Part shown: positions 15,786 to 24,968 of the stretch, in pieces
Layout of the letters: each line of letters opens with the position of its first letter
How positions within the stretch are numbered: position 1 is the stretch's first letter
DNA from: Chitinophagaceae bacterium
GTDB taxonomy: Bacteria > Bacteroidota > Bacteroidia > Chitinophagales > Chitinophagaceae
Assembly: GCA_025360525.1 (NCBI GenBank)
Contig: JANYCA010000152.1
Coordinates: 1-52,056, forward strand
Direction: 5' to 3'
DNA: 52,056 nucleotides
Position numbers and translations under genes: made by a program
Notes under the pieces: model-generated
What the model was told of the DNA's origin: nothing
Seen by the model: only the letters and a program-made list of their open reading frames with translations
Database searches by the model: none

Positions 15786-17375
15786 ATGAAAAAAATATTT
15801 CAAAATGCTGGGGCAGATTTGCCAGCAGCTATCGTTGTGTTTTTAGTTGCATTACCGCTTTGCCTTGGTATTGCGCTAGGGTCTAATGCACCTAATCTTT
15901 TTGTCGGACTTATCGGCGGCATAGTTGGGGGAATAGTAATTGGATCTCTTAGTGGGTCCAATTTAAGTGTAAGTGGTCCAGCAGCTGGTTTAACTGCAAT
16001 TGTTGCCGTTGCATTAGGCAAATTGCCTGCTTACGAGGCATTTTTACTTGCTGTAGTTATAGCTGGCATTATTCAATTATTATTTGGATTTTTAAAGGGT
16101 GGCTTTTTAGGCGACTATGTTCCCAACAGTGTTATAAAAGGGATGCTAGCTGCCATTGGCCTTATCCTTATTTTAAAACAGCTTCCGCATTTAGTAGGGT
16201 TTGATAAAGACTTTTCAGGTGATGAAGCCTTTTATCAAAAAGACAGCAGCAATACTTTTTCTGAAATTTTCTATTCCATCAATTACATAACCCCTGTTGC
16301 TGTTTTAATTGGCGTTTTGGGCATATTAATACAAGTGCTTTGGGAAAAAGTATTGATAAAAAAGGCGGCAATTTTTAAACTGATTCCTGCTCCCCTGGTG
16401 ATTGTAGTAATGGGTATTATTCTCAACCTGGTTTTTGGTAAAAATGGTACATTCGCTTTAGAGCAGGAGCATCTGGTTAATATTCCTGTTGCTACTTCCT
16501 TTAAAGAGTTTACTTCTTTTTTTACCTCTCCCAAATTGAGTTTTATTTCGAACGTAGATGTTTGGATAACTGCGGTTACACTGGCACTGGTGGCTAGTTT
16601 AGAAACACTGCTGAGCATTGAGGCTTCAGACAAACTCGATCCTTACAAAAGAGTAACCGATAACAACAGGGAGTTAAAAGCACAGGGTGTGGGTAATATT
16701 GTATCAGGATTAATTGGAGGTCTGCCACTCACTTCGGTTATTGTAAGGTCATCTGCTAATATCAATGCCGGCGCAAAAACTAAATTATCGGCCATAGTAC
16801 ACGGTATTTTGTTACTGTTATGTGTTGCATTTATACCAGGATTATTAAATAAAATCCCCTATGCTGCACTGGCTTCTATCCTTATTTATACCGGTTATAA
16901 GCTTGCAAAAGTTTCTTTGTTTAAAGAGTTTTACGCCAAAGGCTGGGATCAGTTTATCCCATTCATTTCAACCATCCTTGCCATACTTTTTACCGACTTG
17001 TTAAAAGGAATAATTATTGGTATTATTGTAGGGCTTTATTTTGTAATGCGGAGTAATTTTAAATCGGCGGTTTTTGTAGTGCATGATAATAACAAATTCC
17101 TGTTTCGTTTTAGAAAAGATGTTTCTTTCTTAAACAAGCCAATTGTAAAACGAAAACTAGAAGAAGTACCGGACAATGCGTTTGTTTTAATTGATACTAC
17201 CCGGGCCGATTTTATTGACAAGGATATTATTGATACCATCAATGAATTTTCTCTGCATGCACCTATAAAGAATATTAAAGTAGAAATTAAAAAGAGCATT
17301 TATAAACCAATGCATGATTTGCTAAACAGCGGCACTCAAAATGAAAAGCATTTGTACGACGATACTGCTCACTAA
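15786..17375 (+). CDS. SulP-family anion transporter, probable bicarbonate transporter
   Basis: The 529-residue membrane protein opens with DLPAAIVVFLVALPLCLGIALGS and continues GLIGGIVGG and SVSGPAAGLTAIV, the SulP signatures of the first membrane segments. Later it has ETLLSIEASDKLDP, GLPLTSVIVRSSANINAGAKTK and a C-terminal STAS-like part (about 440-520). SulP carriers move sulfate, bicarbonate or other anions. A beta-carbonic anhydrase gene starts 14 bases downstream, which favours bicarbonate, as in known SulP-CA pairs. The STAS part is short and somewhat degenerate. The ATG at 15786 fits the conserved N-terminus. Confidence 0.9.
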   Translation: MKKIFQNAGADLPAAIVVFLVALPLCLGIALGSNAPNLFVGLIGGIVGGIVIGSLSGSNLSVSGPAAGLTAIVAVALGKLPAYEAFLLAVVIAGIIQLLFGFLKGGFLGDYVPNSVIKGMLAAIGLILILKQLPHLVGFDKDFSGDEAFYQKDSSNTFSEIFYSINYITPVAVLIGVLGILIQVLWEKVLIKKAAIFKLIPAPLVIVVMGIILNLVFGKNGTFALEQEHLVNIPVATSFKEFTSFFTSPKLSFISNVDVWITAVTLALVASLETLLSIEASDKLDPYKRVTDNNRELKAQGVGNIVSGLIGGLPLTSVIVRSSANINAGAKTKLSAIVHGILLLLCVAFIPGLLNKIPYAALASILIYTGYKLAKVSLFKEFYAKGWDQFIPFISTILAILFTDLLKGIIIGIIVGLYFVMRSNFKSAVFVVHDNNKFLFRFRKDVSFLNKPIVKRKLEEVPDNAFVLIDTTRADFIDKDIIDTINEFSLHAPIKNIKVEIKKSIYKPMHDLLNSGTQNEKHLYDDTAH

Positions 17376-17389
17376 AAATAAACAATACG

Positions 17390-18025
17390 ATGAAATCTTA
17401 CGAAAAATTATTACTCGAAAATAAAGCGTGGGCTGCTGAAAAAGTAGAAGATGACCCCAGTTTTTTCCAGCGGCTTTCAACACTGCAAGCACCGGATTTT
17501 TTGTGGATTGGTTGCAGCGATAGCCGTGTGCCGGCAAACGAAATTACAGGTACACAGCCCGGTGAAATATTTGTGCACCGTAATATTGCCAACCTGGTTA
17601 TTGATACGGATGTAAACCTGTTGAGTGTATTGGAATATGCAGTGGTGCACTTAAAAGTAAAACATATAATTGTATGTGGGCATTACGGCTGCGGAGGTAT
17701 AAAAGCTGCAATGAGTAATGGGGATTATAAGCAGGTGCTTAACATGTGGCTTCGCCATATCAAAGATGTATACCGCCACAACCGGAACGAACTTGATAAT
17801 ATAAAAGATGATGAATTACGCACCAACCGACTTACAGAATTAAATGTAGTAGAACAAGTACAGCGGTTAGCTAAAACATCCATCATACAAAGGGCATGGA
17901 AGGAGAGAGAAGGCCCCGACCTCCATGGTTGGGTGTATGGCTTAAAAGACGGCATTATTAACCCGGTTTATGAAATGAAAGCAAACTCGCCTATCGATCC
18001 TTTGTATGTTTATGATAACATATAG
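17390..18025 (+). CDS. can: Beta-class carbonic anhydrase
   Basis: This 211-residue enzyme has the zinc ligands Cys42 and Asp44 in GCSDSRVPA, then His98 and Cys101 in GHYGCGG, plus FVHRNIANLV and the C-terminal GWVYGLKDGIINP. It interconverts CO2 and bicarbonate in the cytoplasm. It directly follows the SulP transporter, so the two likely form an inorganic carbon uptake or pH unit that feeds carboxylases. Length and residues match type II bacterial beta-CAs (Can/CynT group). Confidence 0.95.
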   Translation: MKSYEKLLLENKAWAAEKVEDDPSFFQRLSTLQAPDFLWIGCSDSRVPANEITGTQPGEIFVHRNIANLVIDTDVNLLSVLEYAVVHLKVKHIIVCGHYGCGGIKAAMSNGDYKQVLNMWLRHIKDVYRHNRNELDNIKDDELRTNRLTELNVVEQVQRLAKTSIIQRAWKEREGPDLHGWVYGLKDGIINPVYEMKANSPIDPLYVYDNI

Positions 18026-18341
18026 ACGGGCTGGGTTCTTTTTGAAAAGTTGCACTTTATAGTAAACAGTTTTCCCTATCTAGGCTAACAGCCTTATTAG
18101 GCTTCGGACTCCGTCCGTTGACAGCATTGTTACTGTTACATTCAATTGGGTAAACCTAGTCCATTGCTACATATCCACACATTCCACTTTATATCAAAAT
18201 AGAAGCAGGCATAAACTTTCAAAGTAAGCAATTTTAAAACTATTGCACCATTAACAAATGTTTTGAAGAGTGCTTCGTGAAGAACACGACTTTGGACGGT
18301 AGCCTGGGAATTTTACATTTTTTTACACTTTTTTTACCTCC
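18026..18341. other. Intergenic stretch, nothing identified
   Basis: About 316 bases between the carbonic anhydrase and the cytochrome. I see no coding frame, tRNA or strong hairpin. Confidence 0.5.
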
Positions 18342-18416
18342 GTGGAATATTTATATTCAACCTTCAGGCTAATATTGCAACGGCGCATTTTTAGTTATCA
18401 TTATAAAACCACCGTT

Positions 18417-18836
18417 ATGCCCCACAGGAAAAAAACAGCAACGCTTTTTGCACTTACAGTATTTGTCTTATTGGGGTCAGCCGCCACCACCATCCGCCCA
18501 GCAAACAAATTCAGGAACCTGAAAGTGCTGCCGCAGGACATTAGCGAACAGCGGCTTGACAGTATTATGGACACCTACTGCAGGGCACTTAAAGTGAATT
18601 GTGATTTTTGCCATAAACCTACAATTGATTTGACCGGCGTTGCCCCCGCAAACGGCGACCTTGACTTTGCAGCAGACAATGAAATGAAAGAAGAAGCAAG
18701 AAGGATGATGCGGCTGACGATTGATATCAACAAAACCCATTTCAATTTTGATACGACTGGAAAACCGGGCTATCTGCTGAATGTGATAAGCTGCAATACC
18801 TGCCACCGGGGAAATCCATTTCCGGCGCATGAATGA
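18417..18836 (+). CDS. Small exported c-type cytochrome with two CXXCH motifs
   Basis: Two haem-binding motifs are visible, CDFCH and CNTCH. Between them lie DFAADNEMKEEARRMMRLTIDINKTHFN-like helices (DNEMKEEARRMM, LTIDINKTHF). This arrangement, with NLKVLPQDIS before the first haem, matches the small dihaem proteins related to photosynthetic reaction-centre cytochrome subunits found in Bacteroidota. I chose ATG 18417, not GTG 18342, because it gives a clean signal peptide (MPHRKKTATLFALTVFVLLG) and a 139-residue protein. It should act as a periplasmic electron carrier; the partner is unknown. The gene is richer in GC than its neighbours and stands alone. Confidence 0.8.
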   Translation: MPHRKKTATLFALTVFVLLGSAATTIRPANKFRNLKVLPQDISEQRLDSIMDTYCRALKVNCDFCHKPTIDLTGVAPANGDLDFAADNEMKEEARRMMRLTIDINKTHFNFDTTGKPGYLLNVISCNTCHRGNPFPAHE

Positions 18837-19104
18837 TTGTTTCATGCAGCAATCATGCGGATACCAAAATCACTGAACGCAAGTGGGATTACGTTAAATC
18901 TGTTTACTTTTTAAAGGTCTCCTGCTTTGTGCTGCTGGTTGGGGACCAGGCAGCGGCGTTCACGGGTGGCAGCGTAGGCTAGCAGATGGAATGGCGCAGG
19001 TAGGTGGAACAGGAGAAACACAGCCCTTGCGCCCGGCGCCTCCAGTCATTCTTTGAAGAAGCTTTCTTTATGCTTCAAAAAATAATAACAAAAAGTAAAA
19101 ACTA

Positions 19105-20046
19105 TCACCAGGGAATGTTCAGCTCCTTCACCTCATTTTGATAAAAGGCTTCTAATTTTTCAATCACCTCTATTGAAACTGGGTTTGAAAGACCTGATAT
19201 ATTTTCTTTTAATTGTTGAACGTTTGTGTTGCCGGGAATTACGGTCGTTACAGCATCGAAACCTAAGCAAAATGAAATAGCTGCCTGTGCCAAATTAGCT
19301 TGATTGCCAATGATATTTTTAACTTTATCTATTAGTATTGCCCTGGTTTTTATGTCGGCTTTTGACCATCGTTTCCTGAAATCAGAAAAAACACTATTTT
19401 CATCGTACTTGCCGGTAAGCCATCCAGAGTCTAGCGGAATTTTTACAATGATGCCAACATTTTTTTCTTTAGAAAGATCAAAAGATCTTGCAGCATCTTG
19501 GTGTATGATGTTGAAAAAAACTTCAATCACTTTGCTGTTGGTGGTTTGCAGTAATAATTCTATTTCTTTGTACGTATCGAGTGAAGCTCCGTAGGCTTTT
19601 ATCTTCCCTTCGGCTTTAAGTCTTTCCAATATTTCGTAATGATCGTTCTTATTTCCATCTAACAATTCATACGGTGGATTATGCAGGATAAGAGAATCCA
19701 CATAGTCCATTTGTAATCTTTGTAAGCTTCCCTCAAGTGAACTTCGAATATCATTGGAATTGTAATTGGTACCACCTGTATCTTTATGGCCAAATTTTGT
19801 ATTTACCACCAGCCTATCTCTGTCATATGCTTTTAATGCTTTGCCTAATCGTAGTTCACTTGATCCCAATCCATAATTGGGTGCTGTATCAAAGAAATTT
19901 ACACCCATTTCAAGGGATGTTTGTACGAGTTCAATAGCCTCGTTTTCAGTCATCTCCTTCCAGCCCGATTTAATACCTAGTTGCCATGCCCCAAGGCCAA
20001 TTTCTGAAACTGCAGCAGATTCATTTATCAGTTGATTGTATTTCAT
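19105..20046 (-). CDS. Aldo/keto reductase family oxidoreductase
   Basis: The protein has the AKR features EIGLGAWQLG, the catalytic Asp/Tyr in FFDTAPNYGLGSSELRLGKAL, Lys in VVNTKFGHK, LHNPPYE (usual LHxP), and the cofactor-binding TVIPGNTNVQQLKENI near the C-terminus. It probably reduces aldehydes or sugars with NADPH; the substrate is unknown. The frame opens at 20082 (MMTHELKKNW), but ATG 20046 (MKYNQLINESAAVSEIGLG) gives the usual distance to the first strand, with 313 residues. It stands alone between the cytochrome gene and the GH13 remnant. Confidence 0.88.
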   Translation of the reverse strand: MKYNQLINESAAVSEIGLGAWQLGIKSGWKEMTENEAIELVQTSLEMGVNFFDTAPNYGLGSSELRLGKALKAYDRDRLVVNTKFGHKDTGGTNYNSNDIRSSLEGSLQRLQMDYVDSLILHNPPYELLDGNKNDHYEILERLKAEGKIKAYGASLDTYKEIELLLQTTNSKVIEVFFNIIHQDAARSFDLSKEKNVGIIVKIPLDSGWLTGKYDENSVFSDFRKRWSKADIKTRAILIDKVKNIIGNQANLAQAAISFCLGFDAVTTVIPGNTNVQQLKENISGLSNPVSIEVIEKLEAFYQNEVKELNIPW

Positions 20047-20194
20047 AATAGTCCAATTTTTTTTTAGTTCATGAGTCATCAACCCAATTAAAAATTAAAA
20101 GTCGGCAGGAATCGCTGCTCAATTGAAATTATCCGATGAAGTAAAATCAAAGCTTCCGAAGGTAGGCTGTAGCGCCTTTTTGTAAATACTTTAT

Positions 20195-20584
20195 TTATAG
20201 TTTGTAAATAATCGCCTCGTAAGGTCGTAATGCAATGTGTGGTTGTATTTTATTATTTTAGGACGAATTTTTGTAATTGGATAAAAGAACTTTTGCATTT
20301 GTGGTAATCGATCCAATATTCGCTTGAGCGTTTGAAGCTGAAAAATTTAGGAGTAGAAACATTTTCTGCCCATCAAGCTCTCGTGTGTACGCATACACTT
20401 TGTGATTGTTTTTATCAAACAGGGTATATTTTCCATAAACCAGCACCGGATTATCTTTGCGCAATTTTACCATCTTCCTGAAATAATTGATAACACTGTT
20501 TGCATTATTTACCTGCCCCAATGCTTGTTGAAAGCATAGCGAGAAAAGAATGAATATAAAATTTAAAGGCAGGAACTTTTTCAT
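20195..20584 (-). pseudogene. GH13 alpha-glucosidase remnant: signal peptide joined to C-terminal domain
   Basis: The frame starts with a signal peptide (MKKFLPLNFIFILFSLCF, then QQALGQ). It passes at once into NYFRKMVKLRKDNPVLVYG and YTLFDKNNHKVYAYTRELDG, the end of the GH13 barrel and the beta-sandwich C domain of oligo-1,6-glucosidases. The whole catalytic barrel, some 450 residues, is missing. A TAA at 20260-20258 then interrupts the frame, and beyond it IALRPYEAIIYKL, the family's usual C-terminus, is still readable down to 20195. So a large in-frame deletion and a nonsense change both hit the gene. It once probably released glucose from alpha-glucans. Confidence 0.8.
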
Positions 20585-20872
20585 GTTGAGTTTTTATTGT
20601 GGGGTGTTTTATTTCAATATTAAAATCCAGGACAGCATCGCCGACAAAACTCCACAGCTTTGTGCACTTGCTGGAGCGATAGGCACCTGCCATAAACTGA
20701 AACTAAATTTATAAATAAGAGCTGAAAATTTACACCTTGGTAAATTAATAAAATCAAGATGAAAATGAGGCCAAAGTGAAATAAAAATGTTGAAAAGATG
20801 CCCCGCAAAAAATGAGGTCCTCGACCGGATATCAATGGAAAACACAAAGCGTAGCGCAGCGAAGTGGGTTAT

Positions 20873-21015
20873 TACAAAAGAGAAGCCCCGATGGAAATCG
20901 GGGCCGTTTACCAAAACTAACTGCTTATGAGAAATTCTTAAATTTTAATGTTTGTGTGTTCTAATCTTAATTATGCAAATGGGGTGCCAATGGGTATAAT
21001 CTATTTGTTAAAACT
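20873..21015 (+). repeat. 143-bp direct repeat, copy 1, with hairpin
   Basis: It starts TACAAAAGAGAAGCCCCGAT and ends GTTAAAACT; copy 2 lies at 21378-21521 with only scattered changes. It contains a perfect 8-bp stem GCCCCGAT/ATCGGGGC (20885-20892 and 20897-20904) with a GGAA loop, then ACTAACTGCTTATGAGAAAT, kept in both copies. Confidence 0.85.
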
Positions 21016-21377
21016 AGAGCCGTGGTGCGTTATTTTGAAAATGGTGGACGATGCGAAAAAAAACAGCCTGTCGTTCGTGGCGACTTAAGGTCAATCGGCA
21101 AAAGCAATGTTGCTAGTGGGGCCCTATAAGTGTGCGTAAGAGTGTTTCTCAGTCGTAGTTATTTGAAAACCTTCGTTTTTGGCATTATACAAAATCATAG
21201 AACAAAACAGTGTAGGCTGTAATGGCAACTCGGCAAACTAAAAAAATGATGGCTGATTATTCTCGTGACATTTTTTTATGAAATCAGTTTTAATTATCGC
21301 TCATTTTAAAATTACACTGTTTTTTTGATAGCGTTTTGAGGAAACTTTGTTATGACATAACCATTTCCTTTAGTAGG

Positions 21378-21521
21378 TACAAAAGAGAAGCCCCGATGGA
21401 AATCGGGGCCGTTTACCAAAACTAACTGCTTATGAGAAATTCTTAAATTTTTAATTTTTGTGTGTTTTAAACTTAAATACGCAAATCGGGTGCCAATGGA
21501 TACAAGTAATCTGTTAAAACT
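21378..21521 (+). repeat. 143-bp direct repeat, copy 2, with hairpin
   Basis: This is the same order as copy 1, with the identical hairpin at 21390-21409. The first 75 bases are essentially identical; later bases differ more (for example ATGTTTGTG versus ATTTTTGTG). The spacing between copies is 505 bases. Confidence 0.85.
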
Positions 21522-21705
21522 ATTGCAACAGTATTCTTTAATAGCAACTTCTTTTTTATAACGTAACAAAGAAGTGATTATTTCAATTCAATAATAATTT
21601 ATTGCCGTGAATAATTTGATAATGTAAAAATACGGTATCCAGTCATTCGATGATGTTAAGTAAATTGAAACATATTGCTTTAACAATTTTTTAATAGTAG
21701 GCTAC

Positions 21706-22308
21706 CTATTTCATAAAGCCCTTAATCATATCGAATAATCCGCCTCCACTCCCCTGTTGCTGTTGAGCGCCACCGCTTACTTTGCTGATAATGTCATCGA
21801 AACCCACATGGCCGTCGCCATTTGCATCGAGACCACCATTGGTAAATTTGCCGATCATTGCCTGCAAGTCTATTCCACTTCCACTGCCTGCAGCGCCACC
21901 AGTTAAAGAACCGATAATGCTGTTGATATCAAAATTGCTGTCGTTGGGATTATTGGTTTTACTAATTAAGCTGCTGATTACACCAGGAATTAGATTATTT
22001 GCAATGCCGCTTGCCTGATCGCCTGCAATGCCATGGTTAGCGGTAAGCTTATTGGTAAAACTGGTAATAATATTACCCACAATGGGGTTGTTCAATAAAT
22101 TGCTGGCAGACCCGGAGTTTTGGTTGCCGCCAAATAAAGAAAGTATATTCTGTAAACCACCGCCTGCCAATACTCCCTGAAAACTTTCTGCTACCGAAGA
22201 GGTGGCGTCTGCCAGTACAGCGTCATTTTTTTCATTAGGAATTACCGGATTATTAATTACGTCGTTTACACCCTGTTCTTTAATTAGATTGAAGAGATTT
22301 TCCAGCAT
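21706..22308 (-). CDS. DUF937-like protein with a C-terminal EF-hand loop
   Basis: This 200-residue protein has no signal peptide and is rich in Gly, Asn, Ser and Ile. Its N-terminal MLENLFNLIKEQG and the repeated short hydrophobic blocks (NPIVGNIITSF, GIANNLIPGVISSLI) resemble DUF937 proteins, which are small bacterial proteins of unknown role. A canonical calcium-binding loop DANGDGHVGFDDI lies at about residues 157-169, followed by a Gln/Gly-rich tail and a final FDMIKGFMK. A single EF-hand could bind calcium or pair between subunits. The gene is monocistronic, next to prfA but 70 bases away on the same strand. Confidence 0.7.
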   Translation of the reverse strand: MLENLFNLIKEQGVNDVINNPVIPNEKNDAVLADATSSVAESFQGVLAGGGLQNILSLFGGNQNSGSASNLLNNPIVGNIITSFTNKLTANHGIAGDQASGIANNLIPGVISSLISKTNNPNDSNFDINSIIGSLTGGAAGSGSGIDLQAMIGKFTNGGLDANGDGHVGFDDIISKVSGGAQQQQGSGGGLFDMIKGFMK

Positions 22309-22381
22309 AATATTTTTTATATAAATATAATACTGTTAATTAAAGAGTCAAAACAATAAGCAGTAATTTTTTTTTGTGCTA

Positions 22382-23446
22382 TTAATTTTGAGTAGCCAGT
22401 TTTTCTGCGTTTTCCGCAAATTGCAGCGCTTCTATAAAATCCTGAACGCCTCCATTTAGTACCTCGTCTAAATTATATACCGTTAACCCAATACGATGGT
22501 CTGTTACCCTACCCTGCGGATAGTTATACGTTCTAATTTTAGCGCTTCTGTCTCCGGTGCTAACCAGGCTTTTTCTTTTATGAGAAATAGCTTCCTCTGC
22601 TTTACGCACCTCTTCATCGTACAACTTGGTACGCATCATGTCCATTGCTTTTTCCTTGTTGCCCAGCTGGCTCCGCTCCGTTTGGCACATTACCACCAAA
22701 CCCGTGGGCTTGTGCGTTAAAAATACTTTTGTCTCCACTTTATTTACGTTTTGTCCGCCGGCTCCACCACTGCGGGCCGTTTCCATTTTTACATCGCTTT
22801 CTTTTAGCTCAAAATCTATTTCATCTGCTTCAGGCATAACTGCTACCGTAGCAGCGCTGGTATGCACCCGTCCGCTCGCCTCTGTATCCGGCACCCGTTG
22901 TACCCGGTGAACGCCACTTTCAAATTTCAATGTGCCATAAACATCATCACCGGTTACTTCCAGCTGAACTTCTTTATAGCCGCCTGCTGTGCCTTCACTT
23001 TCACTCAATAAGGCTGTTTTCCAGCCCTTTTTTTCACAATACTTCAGGTACATGCGTAACAAATTACCTGCAAAAAGCGAAGCTTCATCACCGCCGGTAC
23101 CGGCTCTAATTTCTAGAATAGCATTTTTCTCATCATAGGGATCTTTAGGAATCAGCAAATTGCGGAGATGCTTTTCCAGTCCTTCTTTTTTTGCATCTAA
23201 CTCGGGTAATTCCTGCTTGGCCAAATCCCTCATTTCTGCATCATCGCCTCCCAGCACCTCTTTGTTAAACTCAATATCGTCCAGCACTTTCACATAGGCA
23301 TCCCTGGCTAGTACCACTTTTTCCAGGCTGCGGTATTCCTTGCTGGTTGCGGTAAATTTTTTATTATCACTTACAATTTCCGGGTTGGTCAGTGCAACTC
23401 CCAGCGAATCGAATCTTGCCTTTATAGCATCTAATTTGTCTAGCAT
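22382..23446 (-). CDS. prfA: Peptide chain release factor 1
   Basis: The 354-residue protein carries the GGQ motif (residues 230-232, in [11 protein letters not shown]), which triggers peptide release. The codon-recognition region [19 protein letters not shown] has the PxT form of RF1, not the SPF of RF2, so it reads UAA and UAG. Domain 1 (about 1-100), the QERSQ-like [15 protein letters not shown] and the C-terminal [16 protein letters not shown] are all present. Start and length fit the family. Confidence 0.98.
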   Translation of the reverse strand: MLDKLDAIKARFDSLGVALTNPEIVSDNKKFTATSKEYRSLEKVVLARDAYVKVLDDIEFNKEVLGGDDAEMRDLAKQELPELDAKKEGLEKHLRNLLIPKDPYDEKNAILEIRAGTGGDEASLFAGNLLRMYLKYCEKKGWKTALLSESEGTAGGYKEVQLEVTGDDVYGTLKFESGVHRVQRVPDTEASGRVHTSAATVAVMPEADEIDFELKESDVKMETARSGGAGGQNVNKVETKVFLTHKPTGLVVMCQTERSQLGNKEKAMDMMRTKLYDEEVRKAEEAISHKRKSLVSTGDRSAKIRTYNYPQGRVTDHRIGLTVYNLDEVLNGGVQDFIEALQFAENAEKLATQN

Positions 23447-23581
23447 ATTTCACAAACGCCCTCAATTAACAGGGCATATTTTTAATTATTTTTTTTGAAC
23501 CCGGCTGTATAAATTATGGCAACATCGTTGCGTCGCACACTTGTACAGTTTACCTTTATGCAACTTTTTAGTACAACTGCA

Positions 23582-23589
23582 TACTTTAG
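23582..23589 (+). promoter_or_regulatory. Probable -7 element for the amidohydrolase gene
   Basis: TACTTTAG differs from TAnnTTTG at one position. It lies inside the longest frame and points to the downstream start at TTG 23624. Confidence 0.35.
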
Positions 23590-23623
23590 CGGTTGCAAAT
23601 TTACATTATCTCAACCAATCAAT

Positions 23624-24856
23624 TTGTACAGAAAATTCGCCGCCGATTATATTTTCAACGGATATCAACTATTGGCACCCCAACAGACTATTATTACGGA
23701 TGATAAAGGATGCATTGTTGACATAATGCCTGTTCAGGATGCCGGAGATGAAATTCAACAACTGGACGGTTTAATTTGTCCTGGCTTCATCAACACTCAC
23801 TGCCATATTGAACTTAGCCATTTAAAAGGCTCAATACCCGAGGGCGGGGGACTGGTAAATTTTGTGCAACAGGTAATGGCACAAAGAAAAGCAACCGAAG
23901 AGGTAGTGCAGCAAGCCATAGCTGATGCGGCGGCAGAAATGTACCAGTCGGGCATTGTGGCTGTAGGAGATATTTGCAATACAGCTAATTCTATCTTTCA
24001 TAAAGAAAACAGCCCCATCTACTGGCATAATTTTATAGAAGTAAGTGGCTTTGTTGATGGCGCCGCCGTAAAGCGATTGGCAGAAATGGAGCACGTGTAC
24101 AGGCAGTTTAAGAAAATGGACGAACAACGCCTCACAAGCGACAACCGACAAACGAAAGCTGAACATTCACCCACTGTTTATTCTCCACATTCCCCCTATT
24201 CGGTGTCAAAAAAATTATTCCAATTGATTAATGAGCAAACTGCCGGGCAGCTAATCAGCATTCATAACCAGGAGTGTGTGGCAGAAAATGAATTATATCA
24301 ACTTAAAACCGGCGGGTTTTTAGCATTGTACAAAAACTTTGGCATTGATATAAGTGGTTTTGAAAATACAGGACTTACAAGCCTGCAAAGCTGGATGCCG
24401 TATTTTACCCACCAGCAACCGATTATTTTGGTGCACAATACATTTACTTCCCAGGCAGATATTGCTTTCACTAGGGAATATAGCCAAAGTCAAAAAAACA
24501 GCGCAGCAATCTACCATTGCCTGTGCATCAATGCCAATCTATACATCGAACAACAGGCACCACCCATCAACCTACTCCGGGCAAATAATTGCGCCATCCT
24601 TATTGGCACAGATAGTTATGCCAGTAACAAACAGTTGAATATGCTGGAAGAAATTAAATCCATTCAAAGGGCTACCAACAACAACATTCCGTTGCAGGAG
24701 GTATTGGGTTGGGCCACCATCAATGGCGCCAAAGCCTTGCAGGTAAAGCATGTTTTTGGCAGTTTTGAAAAGGGCAAACAGCCGGGTATTGTTCACATTA
24801 ATCATATAGAGGACATGCAGCTTTCAGCGCAATCAACCGCTAAAAGGATAATCTGA
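23624..24856 (+). CDS. Amidohydrolase-superfamily deaminase/hydrolase
   Basis: The protein belongs to the TRZ/ATZ-like amidohydrolases: GLICPGFINTHCHIELSHLKG holds the metal-binding HxH, YSPHSPYSVS and SIHNQE hold further His ligands, LVHNTF the next, and IGTDSYASN the metal-binding Asp. A C-terminal strand set (FEKGKQPGIVHI) closes the sandwich. Relatives include chlorohydrolases and aminodeoxyfutalosine deaminase; the substrate cannot be named here. The frame opens at 23516, but residues before LYRKFAADYIF are not family-like and a promoter-like TACTTTAG lies inside, so TTG 23624 is preferred (410 residues). Confidence 0.85.
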   Translation: MYRKFAADYIFNGYQLLAPQQTIITDDKGCIVDIMPVQDAGDEIQQLDGLICPGFINTHCHIELSHLKGSIPEGGGLVNFVQQVMAQRKATEEVVQQAIADAAAEMYQSGIVAVGDICNTANSIFHKENSPIYWHNFIEVSGFVDGAAVKRLAEMEHVYRQFKKMDEQRLTSDNRQTKAEHSPTVYSPHSPYSVSKKLFQLINEQTAGQLISIHNQECVAENELYQLKTGGFLALYKNFGIDISGFENTGLTSLQSWMPYFTHQQPIILVHNTFTSQADIAFTREYSQSQKNSAAIYHCLCINANLYIEQQAPPINLLRANNCAILIGTDSYASNKQLNMLEEIKSIQRATNNNIPLQEVLGWATINGAKALQVKHVFGSFEKGKQPGIVHINHIEDMQLSAQSTAKRII

Positions 24857-24931
24857 TAAAACAACAACTGCTGTTTTCATTGTTAGAGCCATGTGTTCCT
24901 TATTTACAGATGCGATAAATTTATCCGCCTG

Positions 24932-24939
24932 TATTTTTG
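24932..24939 (+). promoter_or_regulatory. -7 promoter element for mutL
   Basis: TATTTTTG matches TAnnTTTG. It lies within the longest mutL frame and implies a transcript starting near 24947, with translation from TTG 24969. Confidence 0.5.
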
Positions 24940-24968
24940 TAATTTTGCCAAAAATAATAGTACATATT

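Larger units (their letters stand above)
20585..21705. other. Non-coding stretch with a long direct repeat
   Basis: About 1.1 kb without a believable gene. It contains the two 143-bp repeat copies (20873-21015 and 21378-21521). Minus frames at 20609-20914 and 21312-21569 contain the same short VNGPDFHRGFSFV read from the repeat hairpin and are not convincing as genes. The rest may be decayed sequence from the lost GH13 locus. Confidence 0.55.

Noticed and set aside
20609..20914. Minus frames containing VNGPDFHRGFSFV here and at 21312-21569 as a two-copy gene family
   Set aside because: The shared peptide is only the translation of the direct-repeat hairpin; the rest of the two frames is unrelated.
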